DNA from: Microbacterium bovistercoris
Lineage (GTDB): Bacteria > Actinomycetota > Actinomycetes > Actinomycetales > Microbacteriaceae
Direction: 5' to 3'
NCBI RefSeq assembly: GCF_003387575.1
Contig: NZ_QUAB01000044.1
Coordinates: 62,001-126,000 of the forward strand
Length of the DNA stretch: 64,000 nt
Part shown: piece by piece, positions 17,886-26,135 of the stretch
Position numbering within the stretch: position 1 is the stretch's first letter
Layout: the number at the start of each line of letters is the position of its first letter
Notes under the pieces: model-generated
Seen by the model: the letters and a program-made list of their open reading frames with translations, nothing else
Told to the model about the DNA's origin: nothing
Databases searched by the model: none
Translations under genes and position numbers: made by a program

Positions 17886-17987
17886 ATGACCACCAACGCA
17901 AGCCCTTTGTCCGCCCAGGAGGCGAACAGGACTGCCGGGATGATGATGCCCGGTCGCGTTGGCATGTGTTGCCGAATGTGTTGCTAA
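17886..17987 (+). CDS. Leaderless Cys/Met-rich leader peptide (33 aa)
   Basis: The short ORF encodes 33 residues. Its final 15, MMMPGRVGMCCRMCC, hold five Met and four Cys, and it ends TGT TGC CGA ATG TGT TGC TAA. Nine of fifteen residues are therefore sulfur amino acids. It starts on the predicted +1 of a consensus promoter and lies 150 nt before a winged-helix regulator gene on the same strand. By analogy with the leaderless poly-Cys attenuator ORFs of mycobacteria, the likely role is to sense charged Cys/Met-tRNA and set expression of the gene downstream. This is inference; the peptide itself was not recognised as a known family. Confidence 0.65.
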   Translation: MTTNASPLSAQEANRTAGMMMPGRVGMCCRMCC

Positions 17988-18006
17988 GGCGCAACCACCC
18001 CCTTTC

Positions 18007-18060
18007 GCTCACCTCTTCCGCGATCTGCGGAGCGTGAGCCCGGGCACCCACCCGTGTGCC
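18007..18060 (+). promoter_or_regulatory. Two potential RNA hairpins between leader peptide and regulator gene
   Basis: The first hairpin pairs GCTCAC (18007-18012) with GTGAGC (18034-18039) and, inside it, CCGC (18018-18021) with GCGG (18027-18030). The second pairs GGCAC (18043-18047) with GTGCC (18056-18060). Both lie just after the leader stop codon. CCTC at 18012-18015 could also pair with the GAGG of the downstream ribosome site at 18124-18127. The fold has not been computed. Confidence 0.4.
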
Positions 18061-18137
18061 TGTCTTTCCGGCTCCGCCCGGTCTTTCTGCAACGCATCAG
18101 AGCCATCGGCTCGTATCCCCTCCGAGGATCCATCATC

Positions 18138-18827
18138 ATGTCGAACACCGCCCTTCTTGAGCGTCCCGTCACCGCCCCCGTCCGCATCGTCTCCCCCGCG
18201 GATGCCGCTGCCGATCTGCCCTCCGTCCGTTCACCACGCGGCTTCGCCCTCTACGTCGGCCTCGACGAGATCAAGGCCGCTGAGGCAGGCGTGAGCCTTC
18301 CGGTGCTCGTCGACGCCCTGCGCCGCACGCTCGCCGAGCTCGCTCCCGGCGCAGAGACCCACGCCACCGTCGCCCTCGCCCCGCACGGTTCCGGCGGCCG
18401 CGACCTCGACGTGGTCCGCCTCGCGCTCCAGGAGCCCGGTGCGATCGCCCGCTCCAAGGCCGCGGTCGAGGAGGAGAAGGACGAGGAGCTCGGCGTCATC
18501 GTCGACATCTCGCGCAAGCGCGTGCTGATCGACGGCGAGTCCGCCGCGTTCACCTACAAGGAGTTCGAGCTGCTGCAGTACCTGGTGCTGCGCGAGGGCC
18601 GCACCATCGAGCGCTCCGAGCTGGTCGGCGCGCTCTGGCAGGCCAGCGACGAGGAGGCCGCCCCCGGCGAGCGCACCATCGACGTGCACGTGCGCCGGCT
18701 GCGCGCCAAGCTCGGCCGCTACGAGGACATCGTGCGCACGGTGCGCGGAGTCGGCTACCGGTTCGACCGCCACGCCGACGTCGTGATCCGCTACGGCCAC
18801 GGCACCCCCTCGCCCGACCGCTTCTGA
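18138..18827 (+). CDS. Winged-helix transcriptional regulator (Trans_reg_C domain)
   Basis: The 229-residue protein has an OmpR/PhoB-type DNA-binding domain at its C-terminus (about residues 130-215): FTYKEFELLQYLVLREGR, RTIDVHVRRLRAKLG and VRTVRGVGYRFD. The N-terminal 125 residues are not a receiver domain: no phospho-acceptor Asp pocket is visible, and the part YVGLDEIKAAEAGVSLPVLVDALRRTL is of unknown function. It is an orphan wHTH regulator, separated by 150 nt from the Cys/Met leader peptide, so sulfur status may control its synthesis. Confidence 0.85.
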   Translation: MSNTALLERPVTAPVRIVSPADAAADLPSVRSPRGFALYVGLDEIKAAEAGVSLPVLVDALRRTLAELAPGAETHATVALAPHGSGGRDLDVVRLALQEPGAIARSKAAVEEEKDEELGVIVDISRKRVLIDGESAAFTYKEFELLQYLVLREGRTIERSELVGALWQASDEEAAPGERTIDVHVRRLRAKLGRYEDIVRTVRGVGYRFDRHADVVIRYGHGTPSPDRF

Positions 18828-19206
18828 GCCGCGCTCGGAGCGCACTGCAGTTCTCTGCGCACCCGCGTCCTCGCGCTGCAGTTCCCTGCTCATGCGGCGC
18901 ACATACGCGCAGCACGAGCAGAACAGTGCCGCGCGAACCGGATTGACGAGCGGACGCCGCCCCACCGGCATCCGACCACCGGAACCAACAGCCCATCCGC
19001 CACTCGAGCTGCAGTACTTCGCTCGCGCCGCAGTTCTCTGCGCACCCGGACGCTCACGCCGCAGTTGCCCGCTCACGCGGCGCAGATACGCGCAGCGCGG
19101 GCAGAACAGCGCCGCGCGAACGAACCGGATGCCGGACTCGCGGCCACCTCCCGGATGCCGGATGCCCGGCCCAGGGACTGTCAGGGACCGGACGTAGAGT
19201 GAGCGC
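18828..19206. repeat. Gene-free gap with a tandem palindromic repeat (family C)
   Basis: This 379-bp gap holds two copies of a roughly 100-bp element, 18841-18940 and 19026-19127, in the same orientation. Each begins near GCAGTTCTCTGCGCACCC and ends near GCCGCGCGAAC, and each contains an imperfect inverted repeat of the CTGCTC..GAGCAG or CCCGCTC..GCGGGCAG type. About four fifths of positions agree between copies. No ORF with coding character was found between 18828 and 19206. A TAGAGT box at 19195-19200 belongs to the glycosylase gene downstream. Confidence 0.65.
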
Positions 19207-20157
19207 ATGACCCTGATGGCGGATGCCGATGCTGCACGCGACGCCGCACCGTCGCAGACCGTGTATTCGCCGGGGCATCCGCTCGACCTGATGCGCACGG
19301 TCGGCGTGCTGCGGCGGGGCGGAAAGGATCCGACGATCGCCGTCGACGGTCCCGTCATCTGGCTAACGCTGCGGACGGATTCCGGGCTCGCCACCCTCGC
19401 GCTGCGCGCGACGCATGGAGAGGTGCACGCCTCCGCCTGGGGGTCGGGTGCCGCGGAGGCTCTGGATGCTGTGCCCCGACTCTGCGGGGCGGATGACGAC
19501 TCCACCGGATTCGACGCATCGCAGCATCCGCTCATCGAAGCGACCGCCAGACGTCATCCCGGGCTACGGCTCACGCGCACCGACCGCGTGTTCGAGGCGC
19601 TCGCGGGCTCGATCCTCGAGCAGAAGGTCACCGGACTGCAGGCCTACGGAGCCTGGCGGCTTCTCGTCTCCCGCTTCGGCGAGCGCGCCCCCGGACCCAC
19701 GCCGCGACCGCTGTTCGTCCCGCCGACTGCGGCCGGATGGCGGCGCATTCCGTCCTGGGCCTGGCACCGCGCCGGTGTGCAGCCGCCGCTCTCGCGCACG
19801 CTGGTCCGCGCGGCGGAGCGCGGTGACAGCATCGAGCGCGCCGCGCTCCGGGCATCCGACGGTCCTGCCCGCGACCGGGTGCTGACCAGCCTGCCCGGCG
19901 TCGGCCCGTGGACCTCGGCCGAGACCCGCCAGCGGGCGCTCGGCGATCCGGATGCGGTGAGCGTCGGCGACTACCACCTCGCCCATCACGTCGGCTTCGC
20001 GCTCACCGGTTCGCGCACCGACGACGACGGGATGCTCGAACTGCTCGCCCCGTGGGCGGGCCAGCGACAGCGTGTCGTGCGGCTCATCCTCGCAAGCGGC
20101 GTCATCGAGGCCCGCCGCGGCCCTCGACTCGCTCCCGAGGACAACCGCAGGCGCTAG
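19207..20157 (+). CDS. AlkA-like DNA-3-methyladenine glycosylase II
   Basis: The 316-residue protein is a helix-hairpin-helix GPD glycosylase that removes alkylated bases. ILEQKVTGLQAYGAW starts the HhH-GPD core (about residue 138), the hairpin is LPGVGPWTSAETRQRALG, and VSVGDYHLAHHV supplies the catalytic Asp. The core and length fit actinobacterial AlkA paralogues lacking the Ada fusion. ATG at 19207 lies 6 nt after TAGAGT; an in-frame ATG at 19216 is possible. Confidence 0.85.
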   Translation: MTLMADADAARDAAPSQTVYSPGHPLDLMRTVGVLRRGGKDPTIAVDGPVIWLTLRTDSGLATLALRATHGEVHASAWGSGAAEALDAVPRLCGADDDSTGFDASQHPLIEATARRHPGLRLTRTDRVFEALAGSILEQKVTGLQAYGAWRLLVSRFGERAPGPTPRPLFVPPTAAGWRRIPSWAWHRAGVQPPLSRTLVRAAERGDSIERAALRASDGPARDRVLTSLPGVGPWTSAETRQRALGDPDAVSVGDYHLAHHVGFALTGSRTDDDGMLELLAPWAGQRQRVVRLILASGVIEARRGPRLAPEDNRRR

Positions 20158-20167
20158 GGTTGCGCGC

Positions 20168-20374
20168 ATGGACAACAAGCGCTCCCGCTTCACCTGGCTC
20201 GGAGGCACCGTCGTGCTGCTCGTGCTCGGCGTGATCTTCGGGCTCATCCTGCAGAACGTCTGGCTGGGCATCTCGATCGCCATATTCGTGTCGCTGATCT
20301 GGCTGATCGCCGTCCAGTCCCGGCGCGGCGGCAACCAGGGCGTCAACGACGAGTCGCACGGCCAGGAGGTCTAG
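20168..20374 (+). CDS. Small two-TM membrane protein
   Basis: The 68-residue product has two hydrophobic segments, WLGGTVVLLVLGVIFGLIL and VWLGISIAIFVSLIWLIAV, and a polar tail. I do not recognise a family or function. ATG at 20168 follows TAGGGT by 7 nt. Its stop shares bases with the stop of the convergent ABC ATPase gene (CTAG). Confidence 0.7.
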   Translation: MDNKRSRFTWLGGTVVLLVLGVIFGLILQNVWLGISIAIFVSLIWLIAVQSRRGGNQGVNDESHGQEV

Positions 20375-21132
20375 TAGTAGACCGCGAGGGGTCCGTGCGG
20401 ACCTTCGATCACCTGCACCGGGGTGTCGAAGACCCTGGTGAGCACCTCGTCGGTCATGATCTCGGCGGGTGTGCCGAACTCGACGACGTTCCCGTCGCGC
20501 ATCGCGCAGATGCGATCGGCGTAGTGCCCGGCGAAGTTGATGTCGTGCAGCACGATGACGATGGTGCGTCCGAGCTCGTCGGCGGCGCGACGCAGCTGCG
20601 CCATCATCCGCACGGCGTGCCGCATGTCGAGGTTGTTCAGCGGCTCGTCCAGCAGCACGACGTCGGTGTCCTGTGCGAGCACCATCGCGACGTACGCGCG
20701 CTGCCGCTGCCCGCCGGAGAGCTCGTCGAGGTAGCGGGTCTCGAGCTCGGTGAGCTCGAGGAACTCGATCGCCCGGCTGATCGCCTCCTCGTCGGCGACG
20801 GTCAGGCGTCCGCGGGAGTGCGGGAACCGCCCGAACCCGACCAGCTGCCGCACGGTGAGGCGAGTGATGAAATGGTTCTCCTGCCGCAGCACCGAGACCA
20901 CCTTGGCGAGGTCCTTCGACCTGCTGCGGGCCACGTCGAGCCCTGCGACCTCGATCGTGCCGGCATCCATCCCGAGCAGTCGGCCGGCCATCGTCAGCAG
21001 CGTCGATTTGCCGGCGCCGTTGGGACCGATCAGCGCGGTGATCCCGCCGGTCGGGATGCGCAGGTCGATCGGGCCGATGCCGACCGAGTCGGAGTAGTCC
21101 TTGCGGACCCCGGCAATCGCGAGAGCGGTCAC
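20371..21132 (-). CDS. Iron-siderophore ABC importer, ATP-binding protein (FecE/FepC type)
   Basis: The 253-residue ATPase has Walker A GPNGAGKSTLL, signature LSGGQRQRAYVAM, Walker B VVLLDEPLNNLD and the H-loop LHDINFA. The D/E-rich DEPLNNLDMRHAVRMM motif is typical of iron-chelate importers. The start is GTG at 21132, which overlaps the permease stop (GTGA); the long ORF upstream is a shadow. It powers the two permeases upstream in the same operon. Confidence 0.92.
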   Translation of the reverse strand: MTALAIAGVRKDYSDSVGIGPIDLRIPTGGITALIGPNGAGKSTLLTMAGRLLGMDAGTIEVAGLDVARSRSKDLAKVVSVLRQENHFITRLTVRQLVGFGRFPHSRGRLTVADEEAISRAIEFLELTELETRYLDELSGGQRQRAYVAMVLAQDTDVVLLDEPLNNLDMRHAVRMMAQLRRAADELGRTIVIVLHDINFAGHYADRICAMRDGNVVEFGTPAEIMTDEVLTRVFDTPVQVIEGPHGPLAVYY

Positions 21133-22169
21133 AGACGCCCCTTTCTGAGGACGACGATCAGGAAGATGGTGCCGCCGACAAGCTCGATGATGATCGACAC
21201 GACGCCCTGCGCGGAGAACACGTTGCGCATCACGAAGTACGCACCAGTGAGGATGGCGAACGCGGTGAGCACCGCGACCGGGAACACGAACCGGTGGTCG
21301 TAGGTGTCGGCGAACTGGTACGCGAGGGTCGCCACGAGGAAGCCGAGGAACACCATCGGCCCGATCAGCGCGGTCGACGTCGCGATCAGCACTGCGACCA
21401 GTGCGAGCACCGTCATCAGCATCCGCCGGTGATTCAGCCCGAGCGCGGTCGCGGCATCCGCGCCGAGCGCCATGACGTTGAGCCGGCGCGACGAGGCCCA
21501 CAGCCCTGCGGCGGCGACGGCCACGAGGGGGATCGCGATCGGCAGGGTATCCGGGTCGGCGTTCGCGACACTGCCGAACAGGCGCGCGCTCAACACGTCG
21601 AACTCGCTCGGCGTGAGCAGCCTCTGCATGAAGGTCGACACGGCGCCGAGTCCTCCCCCGATCACGATGCCGATGAGCAGCATGATCTGGAGGTTCGCGT
21701 AGCGTCCGGTGAGCAGCCAGCCGTACAGCGCGACGGCGAGACCGACCATGATCGACACCTGCAGCACGAACTGCCACGAGCCGCGCAGGGCGGTGACACC
21801 GGCGACGCCGAGCACGTAGACGGCCGTGGTCTGCACCGCGACGTAGAGCGCGTCGAAGCCCATGATCGACGGCGTGATGATGCGGTTCGCGGTCACGGTC
21901 TGGAAGGCGACGGTCGCGGTGGCCTGGGCGACGGCGACGATCGCCAGCACGACCACGGTCATCACGCGCAGGCGCGCGATGCGCCAGAAGCCCTCGGTTC
22001 CGACCGGCATCGGGTTGCCGTATGCGAGCAGCCCGAAGGAGAACAGCAGGGACAGGATGCCGAGCACGGCGAGCACGATGACCATTCGTCGCCGAGCGCC
22101 GGGGGCCGACAGCGGGCCGGATGCCCGGGTGCCGGGCATCCGTCGCTCGGAGAGGACCGGCCTAAGCAC
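21129..22169 (-). CDS. Iron-siderophore ABC importer permease 2 (FecCD family)
   Basis: The 346-residue membrane protein has about nine hydrophobic segments and the FecCD landmarks SIMGFDALYVAVQTT and GADAATALGLNHRRM, the latter being the cytoplasmic loop that contacts the ATPase. The start is GTG at 22169, overlapping the first permease by 8 bp. It pairs with the gene at 22162 to form a heterodimeric channel. Confidence 0.92.
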   Translation of the reverse strand: MLRPVLSERRMPGTRASGPLSAPGARRRMVIVLAVLGILSLLFSFGLLAYGNPMPVGTEGFWRIARLRVMTVVVLAIVAVAQATATVAFQTVTANRIITPSIMGFDALYVAVQTTAVYVLGVAGVTALRGSWQFVLQVSIMVGLAVALYGWLLTGRYANLQIMLLIGIVIGGGLGAVSTFMQRLLTPSEFDVLSARLFGSVANADPDTLPIAIPLVAVAAAGLWASSRRLNVMALGADAATALGLNHRRMLMTVLALVAVLIATSTALIGPMVFLGFLVATLAYQFADTYDHRFVFPVAVLTAFAILTGAYFVMRNVFSAQGVVSIIIELVGGTIFLIVVLRKGRL

Positions 22170-23151
22170 GGCGACGCTGCCTCAGGAGCAGAACCACGAA
22201 GACCGCCGCGCCGACCACGCCGAGGATCAGCGAGACCGGCACCTCGAACGGACGGATGACGGTGCGGCCGACGAGGTCGCAGAGGGTGACGATGCCGATG
22301 CCCAGCACGCACACCCACGGCAGATTGCTGCGGAGGTCGTCGCCGCGGATCATCGAGACGATGTTCGGCACGATGAGCCCGAGGAACGGCAGGTTGCCGA
22401 CGACCACGGTGACCACGCCGGTCGCGATCGCGATGAGCACGGTGCCGAGCAGCACGATGCGACCGTGGTTCAGACCGACGGACGTCGCGACCTCCTGCCC
22501 GAGCCCGGCGACCGTGAAGCGGTCGGCCGCGACGAACACCGCGGCGCCGACGAGAGCGACGATCCAGAGCAGTTCGTACTGCCCGCGCAGCACCGAGGTG
22601 AAGCTCCCCGCGAACCACACTCCGAGGTTCTGCAGGGTGTTGGTCTGCAGTGCGATGTACGTCGACAGCGCGCCGACCACGGCTCCGAGCATGATGCCGA
22701 CGATCGGCACGATCAGTGAGGATCGCAGCGACACCCGCCGCAGGAACAGGAAGAACACCATGGTCCCGATGAAGGCGGCGAGCACGGCTCCGGCCATCCG
22801 CAGCGCGATCGGCGCGCCGGGCATGAGGATCATCACCGCGAGCAGGCCGAGGCCCGCCCACTCCGTCGTGCCGGTGGTGGTCGGTTCGACGAAGCGGTTC
22901 TGGGTGAGCAGCTGCATCACCAGACCGCACATCGCCATCGCGGCGCCGGCCAGCACGAGGGCGATCGTGCGCGGGATGCGCGTGATCGCGAACATCTCTG
23001 CGCCGTCCTCGGCGCCTGCGACGTCGTAGACGCCGGTGAACAGTGAGAGCGCCAGCAGCACGGCGACGACGAGGATGCCGATCAGCAGGGCGGGGTCGAA
23101 GAGCCGCCCGCGGGTGGTGCGGGTGGGCGGTGGTGCGGTGAGGGTCGTCAT
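22162..23151 (-). CDS. Iron-siderophore ABC importer permease 1 (FecCD family)
   Basis: The 329-residue permease has FecCD features: EPTTTGTTEWAGLGLL near the substrate gate and GQEVATSVGLNHGRIVLLG as the ATPase-contact loop, then PNIVSMIRGDDLRSNLPW. ATG at 23151 (MTTLTAPPP) is preferred; ATG at 23178 would add nine residues and neither has a good ribosome site. It follows the binding-protein gene by 55 bp, so all four genes probably form one iron-regulated operon. Confidence 0.9.
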   Translation of the reverse strand: MTTLTAPPPTRTTRGRLFDPALLIGILVVAVLLALSLFTGVYDVAGAEDGAEMFAITRIPRTIALVLAGAAMAMCGLVMQLLTQNRFVEPTTTGTTEWAGLGLLAVMILMPGAPIALRMAGAVLAAFIGTMVFFLFLRRVSLRSSLIVPIVGIMLGAVVGALSTYIALQTNTLQNLGVWFAGSFTSVLRGQYELLWIVALVGAAVFVAADRFTVAGLGQEVATSVGLNHGRIVLLGTVLIAIATGVVTVVVGNLPFLGLIVPNIVSMIRGDDLRSNLPWVCVLGIGIVTLCDLVGRTVIRPFEVPVSLILGVVGAAVFVVLLLRQRRRA

Positions 23152-23206
23152 GGTGCGGGAGGAGCGGTGCCACGGCATCCGAAGAGCCGCGGCACCGGTC
23201 GGTGAA

Positions 23207-24199
23207 TCAGGCCTTCGCCTTCTCCAGCGCCTTCGCGAAGTCGTTGAAGAAGGTCGTGTAGGTCTGGATGCCCTCGTTCAGGTACGTGTCGACGGGCATG
23301 TAGACGATCTGCGCGTCCTTCACGGCGGTGACGCCCTTCAGCGCCTCGGAGTTCTCGATGATCTGGGCTGCCTGCACGTACTCCGGCTCCTCGGCGGCGA
23401 AGACGGCGTCGCGGTCCATCACGAGGATCCAGTCGGGGTTCGCCTTCGCGATCGCCTCGACCGAGATGTCGTCGCCCTGGTGGTCGTCGGTGGCGCCCTC
23501 GACCTTGAGCGCGGGGGTCAGGTCCAGGATGTCGAACACCGGGCCCAGGGTGCGGCCGACCTTCGGCGCCACGTACCCGATCTGCCCGCCCGAGGTGGTG
23601 ACGGCCATGACGGTGTCACCCTCTTCGTAGGCGTCCTTGGCCTTCTCGATGGACGCGTCGAGCTTGTCGCCCAGCTTCTTCGCCTCGGCCTGCTTCGCGA
23701 AGATCTCACCGAGGGCCGTGGTCTGACGCTTGAGCTCGTCGTCGAAGGCCTCACCCTCGCGCGGCTCGAGGTCGATGATCGTGGCGTCCGGCACGAGCGC
23801 GGCCATCGCCTCGCCGTGCTGGGTGAAGCGCTGGCCGTTGATGATCAGGTCGGGCTCGGCCGCGACGACGAGTTCGAGGTTCGGCTCGCGATGCGTGCCG
23901 AGGTCGACGAGGCCCTCCTGGGTCTTGTACGAGACGGTCTCGGGCATCAGCGACACTGCGGCGGCGGAGAGCTCGATGCCCCACTCGTCGAGGGTCTGGA
24001 AGGTGCGGTTGTCGGTCGCGACGACGGAGGCCGGCGGCGTGGCGATCTCGTGGCTGCCGGTGTTGTCCTCGATCGTGACGGATGCCGGTGCGGCGGGAGT
24101 CTCCTGTTCGGCGGCGGGCTTCTCGGAGGCGCAGCCGGTGACCGCGAGCAGGGCGGCAGCGGTCAGTCCGGTGACGGCGAGAATTCGGGGCACGGGCAT
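23207..24199 (-). CDS. Siderophore-binding lipoprotein (FepB/FecB type)
   Basis: The 330-residue precursor has a lipoprotein signal with lipobox AVTGC (Cys about 23), followed by an acidic linker and a periplasmic-binding fold: SVVATDNRTFQTLDEWG, EPDLIINGQRFTQH, then ANPDWILVMDRDAVF. It captures iron chelates outside the membrane and delivers them to the permeases. ATG at 24199 has AGGAG about 7 nt upstream. The promoter side holds the DtxR box shared with the divergent SIP gene. Confidence 0.92.
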   Translation of the reverse strand: MPVPRILAVTGLTAAALLAVTGCASEKPAAEQETPAAPASVTIEDNTGSHEIATPPASVVATDNRTFQTLDEWGIELSAAAVSLMPETVSYKTQEGLVDLGTHREPNLELVVAAEPDLIINGQRFTQHGEAMAALVPDATIIDLEPREGEAFDDELKRQTTALGEIFAKQAEAKKLGDKLDASIEKAKDAYEEGDTVMAVTTSGGQIGYVAPKVGRTLGPVFDILDLTPALKVEGATDDHQGDDISVEAIAKANPDWILVMDRDAVFAAEEPEYVQAAQIIENSEALKGVTAVKDAQIVYMPVDTYLNEGIQTYTTFFNDFAKALEKAKA

Positions 24200-24274
24200 G
24201 GAGGTACTCCTGTTCTGGTGCGATGAGTGCGGACCGTCGTAGGGTCACGCGAGGGCCGGGCGGCAAATCAAGAT

Positions 24275-24289
24275 AGGTAAGCCTTACCT
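24275..24289. promoter_or_regulatory. DtxR/IdeR iron box between divergent iron genes
   Basis: AGGTAAGCCTTACCT is a perfect 15-bp palindrome with 7-bp arms and matches the core of the DtxR/IdeR/DmdR operator (TTAGGTTAGGCTAACCTAA type). It lies 76 bp upstream of the binding-protein start and 20 bp upstream of the SIP start, just before that gene's TAAGGT -10-like box, so iron-loaded repressor could block both. Confidence 0.85.
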
Positions 24290-24309
24290 GACTCGGCTAA
24301 GGTAGCAGC

Positions 24310-25086
24310 ATGACCTCCCCGATCGTCAAATCGCCCGGATTCCGTCTCGAGCGCCGCGGACTCGACCTGCGTTTCCGCTCCGTCGCCCTCACCGCACGCG
24401 AGCGGATCGCTCCCGACTACGTGCGGGTGCGCCTCTCCGGCAGCGACCTCGAAGGGTTCGACTCCCCCGGTTGCGACGACCACATGCGGCTGTTCTTCCC
24501 CTCCGGCCCGGTCTCCGACGCCTCGGAGATGCGCGCCGCTCCGAGCCGCGAATACACGCCGCTGAACTGGGGCGACGACTGGCTCGAGGTCGAGTTCGCC
24601 GTGCACGGTGACGAGGGCGTCGCGGCCCCCTGGGCCGTGACCGCACCACTCGGAGCGACGATCGGCGTCGGCGGCCCGCGCGGCTCGCAGCTGATCGAGG
24701 GCACCCCGGATGCCTGGATGCTGGTCGGCGACGAGACCGCGATTCCGGCGATCCGCCGGTTCGCGAGAACGCTGCCCTCGGATGCTCCCGCACGCATCGT
24801 GATCGAGGTGAAGTCGGCGGCCGACGAGATCTGGATCGATGCACCCGTCGCGGTCGAGTGGCTGCACCGCGAAGACGCGCCCGCAGGTTCCGCGCTGATC
24901 GCCTTCCTCGACGCGCTGAGCGCCGCGGATCGGCCCGGTGCTGACGCGTTCGTGTTCATCGCCGCCGAGCAGGCGATCGTCAAGCCGGGCCGTGCCCTGC
25001 TGGAGCGCTGGGACATCCCGGTCGCGCAGGCGATCGTGAAGGGGTACTGGAAGCGCGGCGAGGCCGAGTACCACGCTCCGCACTGA
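24310..25086 (+). CDS. Siderophore-interacting protein (ViuB/SIP family flavin reductase)
   Basis: SIPs release iron by NAD(P)H- and FAD-dependent reduction of imported ferric siderophores. The 258-residue protein has the FAD-binding barrel motif SREYTPLNW (about residues 77-85), the AVTAPLGATIGVGGPRG loop, and the C-terminal NAD(P)H part QAIVKGYWKRGEAEYH, all typical of FAD_binding_9/SIP. TAAGGT lies 6 nt upstream of the ATG. The diverging importer operon supplies its substrate. Confidence 0.93.
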   Translation: MTSPIVKSPGFRLERRGLDLRFRSVALTARERIAPDYVRVRLSGSDLEGFDSPGCDDHMRLFFPSGPVSDASEMRAAPSREYTPLNWGDDWLEVEFAVHGDEGVAAPWAVTAPLGATIGVGGPRGSQLIEGTPDAWMLVGDETAIPAIRRFARTLPSDAPARIVIEVKSAADEIWIDAPVAVEWLHREDAPAGSALIAFLDALSAADRPGADAFVFIAAEQAIVKPGRALLERWDIPVAQAIVKGYWKRGEAEYHAPH

Positions 25087-25111
25087 GCCGTCGCCTGCCT
25101 AGGCTGGACCC

Positions 25112-25921
25112 GTGCCGCATCCGATCGCCCCGCAGGACAGACATGATGCGATCCCGGCGGACCCGACCGGGACCGCGGTGCTGCTGGTCGCGGGCTCGAG
25201 CGGACGCGTCGAGGTCGAGCGCGCCGAACTGCTCGCCGCGCACGGCGCACGGGTGAGGGCGATCCGCTGGTTCGGCGGCGAAGGTCAGCGACCGGCTCCG
25301 CATGAAGTGCCGATCGAGCTCTTTGCCGAGCAGCTCGACCTGCTGAGGGACGAGGCGGGTCGTGTCGTCATCTTCGGAACGTCGTTCGGCGCGGAGGCGG
25401 CGCTGACGACAGCGAGCCTGGTTCCCGTCAGCGGTGTGATCGCCGTCGCGCCGTCGTCGGTGGTCTGGGCCGGCGCTGCCGACGGCACATGGTCGTCGCA
25501 CTGGACGCATGACGCGCGGCCGCTGCCCGCGGTCGGCTTCGACCCGGACTGGACGCCGGACTCGGATCCCCCCTCGTACCGCTCGCTGTACGCCTCGAGC
25601 ATGCGGCGGTTCCCCGAGGATGCTGCTGCCGCCCGCATCCGCGTCGAGGACGTCGCAGGCGATGTGCTGTTGATCGCCGGCGGAGACGACCAGGTGTGGC
25701 CTGCCGTCGACTTCACCCGCAGCATCGAACGGGATCGAGCGGATGCCGGATTGCGCACGACCGTCGTGACGCACCCGGATGCCGGGCACCGGCTGCTGCT
25801 GCCGGGTGAGGAGCCCGCCGCCGGTGGCGTCCGTATGGCGCGTGGAGGAACGCCCGAGGCCGATGCCGCTCTCGGCACCGCGGCCTGGCCCGAGGTACTT
25901 CGTCTGCTGGAGATCCCCTAG
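25112..25921 (+). CDS. Alpha/beta hydrolase, BAAT/acyl-CoA thioesterase C-terminal type
   Basis: The 269-residue protein shows an alpha/beta-hydrolase layout: nucleophile elbow FGTSFGAEAAL (Ser about 92), then APSSVVWAGAADG, which is typical of BAAT_C proteins, a late Asp in AGGDDQVWP and His in DAGHRLLLPG. The physiological substrate is unknown. GTG at 25112 follows TAGGCT by 6 nt, so despite a 25-bp gap after the SIP gene it may have its own promoter. Confidence 0.78.
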   Translation: MPHPIAPQDRHDAIPADPTGTAVLLVAGSSGRVEVERAELLAAHGARVRAIRWFGGEGQRPAPHEVPIELFAEQLDLLRDEAGRVVIFGTSFGAEAALTTASLVPVSGVIAVAPSSVVWAGAADGTWSSHWTHDARPLPAVGFDPDWTPDSDPPSYRSLYASSMRRFPEDAAAARIRVEDVAGDVLLIAGGDDQVWPAVDFTRSIERDRADAGLRTTVVTHPDAGHRLLLPGEEPAAGGVRMARGGTPEADAALGTAAWPEVLRLLEIP

Positions 25922-25931
25922 ACTCGTCCGC

Positions 25932-26000
25932 ATGGGAGCTTTGATCGTGAGCGCGCAGTTCGGCGCGCCCCAGCAGATGATTCGCGAGCGCCGCGCCTGA
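25932..26000 (+). CDS. Putative erm leader peptide (22 aa)
   Basis: The 22-codon ORF encodes MGALIVSAQFGAPQQMIRER plus RA. The ATG lies 7 nt after TAGACT (25919-25924), so it is probably the first codon of a leaderless mRNA. Its stop codon overlaps a 9-bp hairpin, and two more hairpins follow before the erm gene 135 nt downstream. Short ORFs in this position in other erm genes stall ribosomes in response to macrolides. The sequence does not match the classical ErmCL or ErmAL stalling motifs, so its role is inferred from position. Confidence 0.6.
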   Translation: MGALIVSAQFGAPQQMIRERRA

Positions 26001-26130
26001 CGGCGCGCTGACGCTCACACATCGCGCGCCGTCTCCGGATGCCTTCCCGCACCCGGAAGCGCGGTCTCTCGCATCCCGCGGGCCGGTCACCGATCGGCGT
26101 CCCTTCCGGGTGCTCCGATCCTTCAGGAGC
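26000..26130 (+). promoter_or_regulatory. Candidate erm attenuator: three hairpins, the last hiding the ribosome site
   Basis: Hairpin 1 pairs ACGGCGCGC (26000-26008) with GCGCGCCGT (26024-26032), 9 of 9. Hairpin 2 pairs CACCCGGAAG (26050-26059) with CTTCCGGGTG (26103-26112), 10 of 10. Hairpin 3 pairs GCTCC (26112-26116) with GGAGC (26126-26130), which contains the Shine-Dalgarno of erm. CGCCG near the end of the leader ORF could alternatively pair with CGGCG at 26001-26005. The pairing was read by eye, not folded. Confidence 0.6.
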
Positions 26131-26135
26131 AACCC

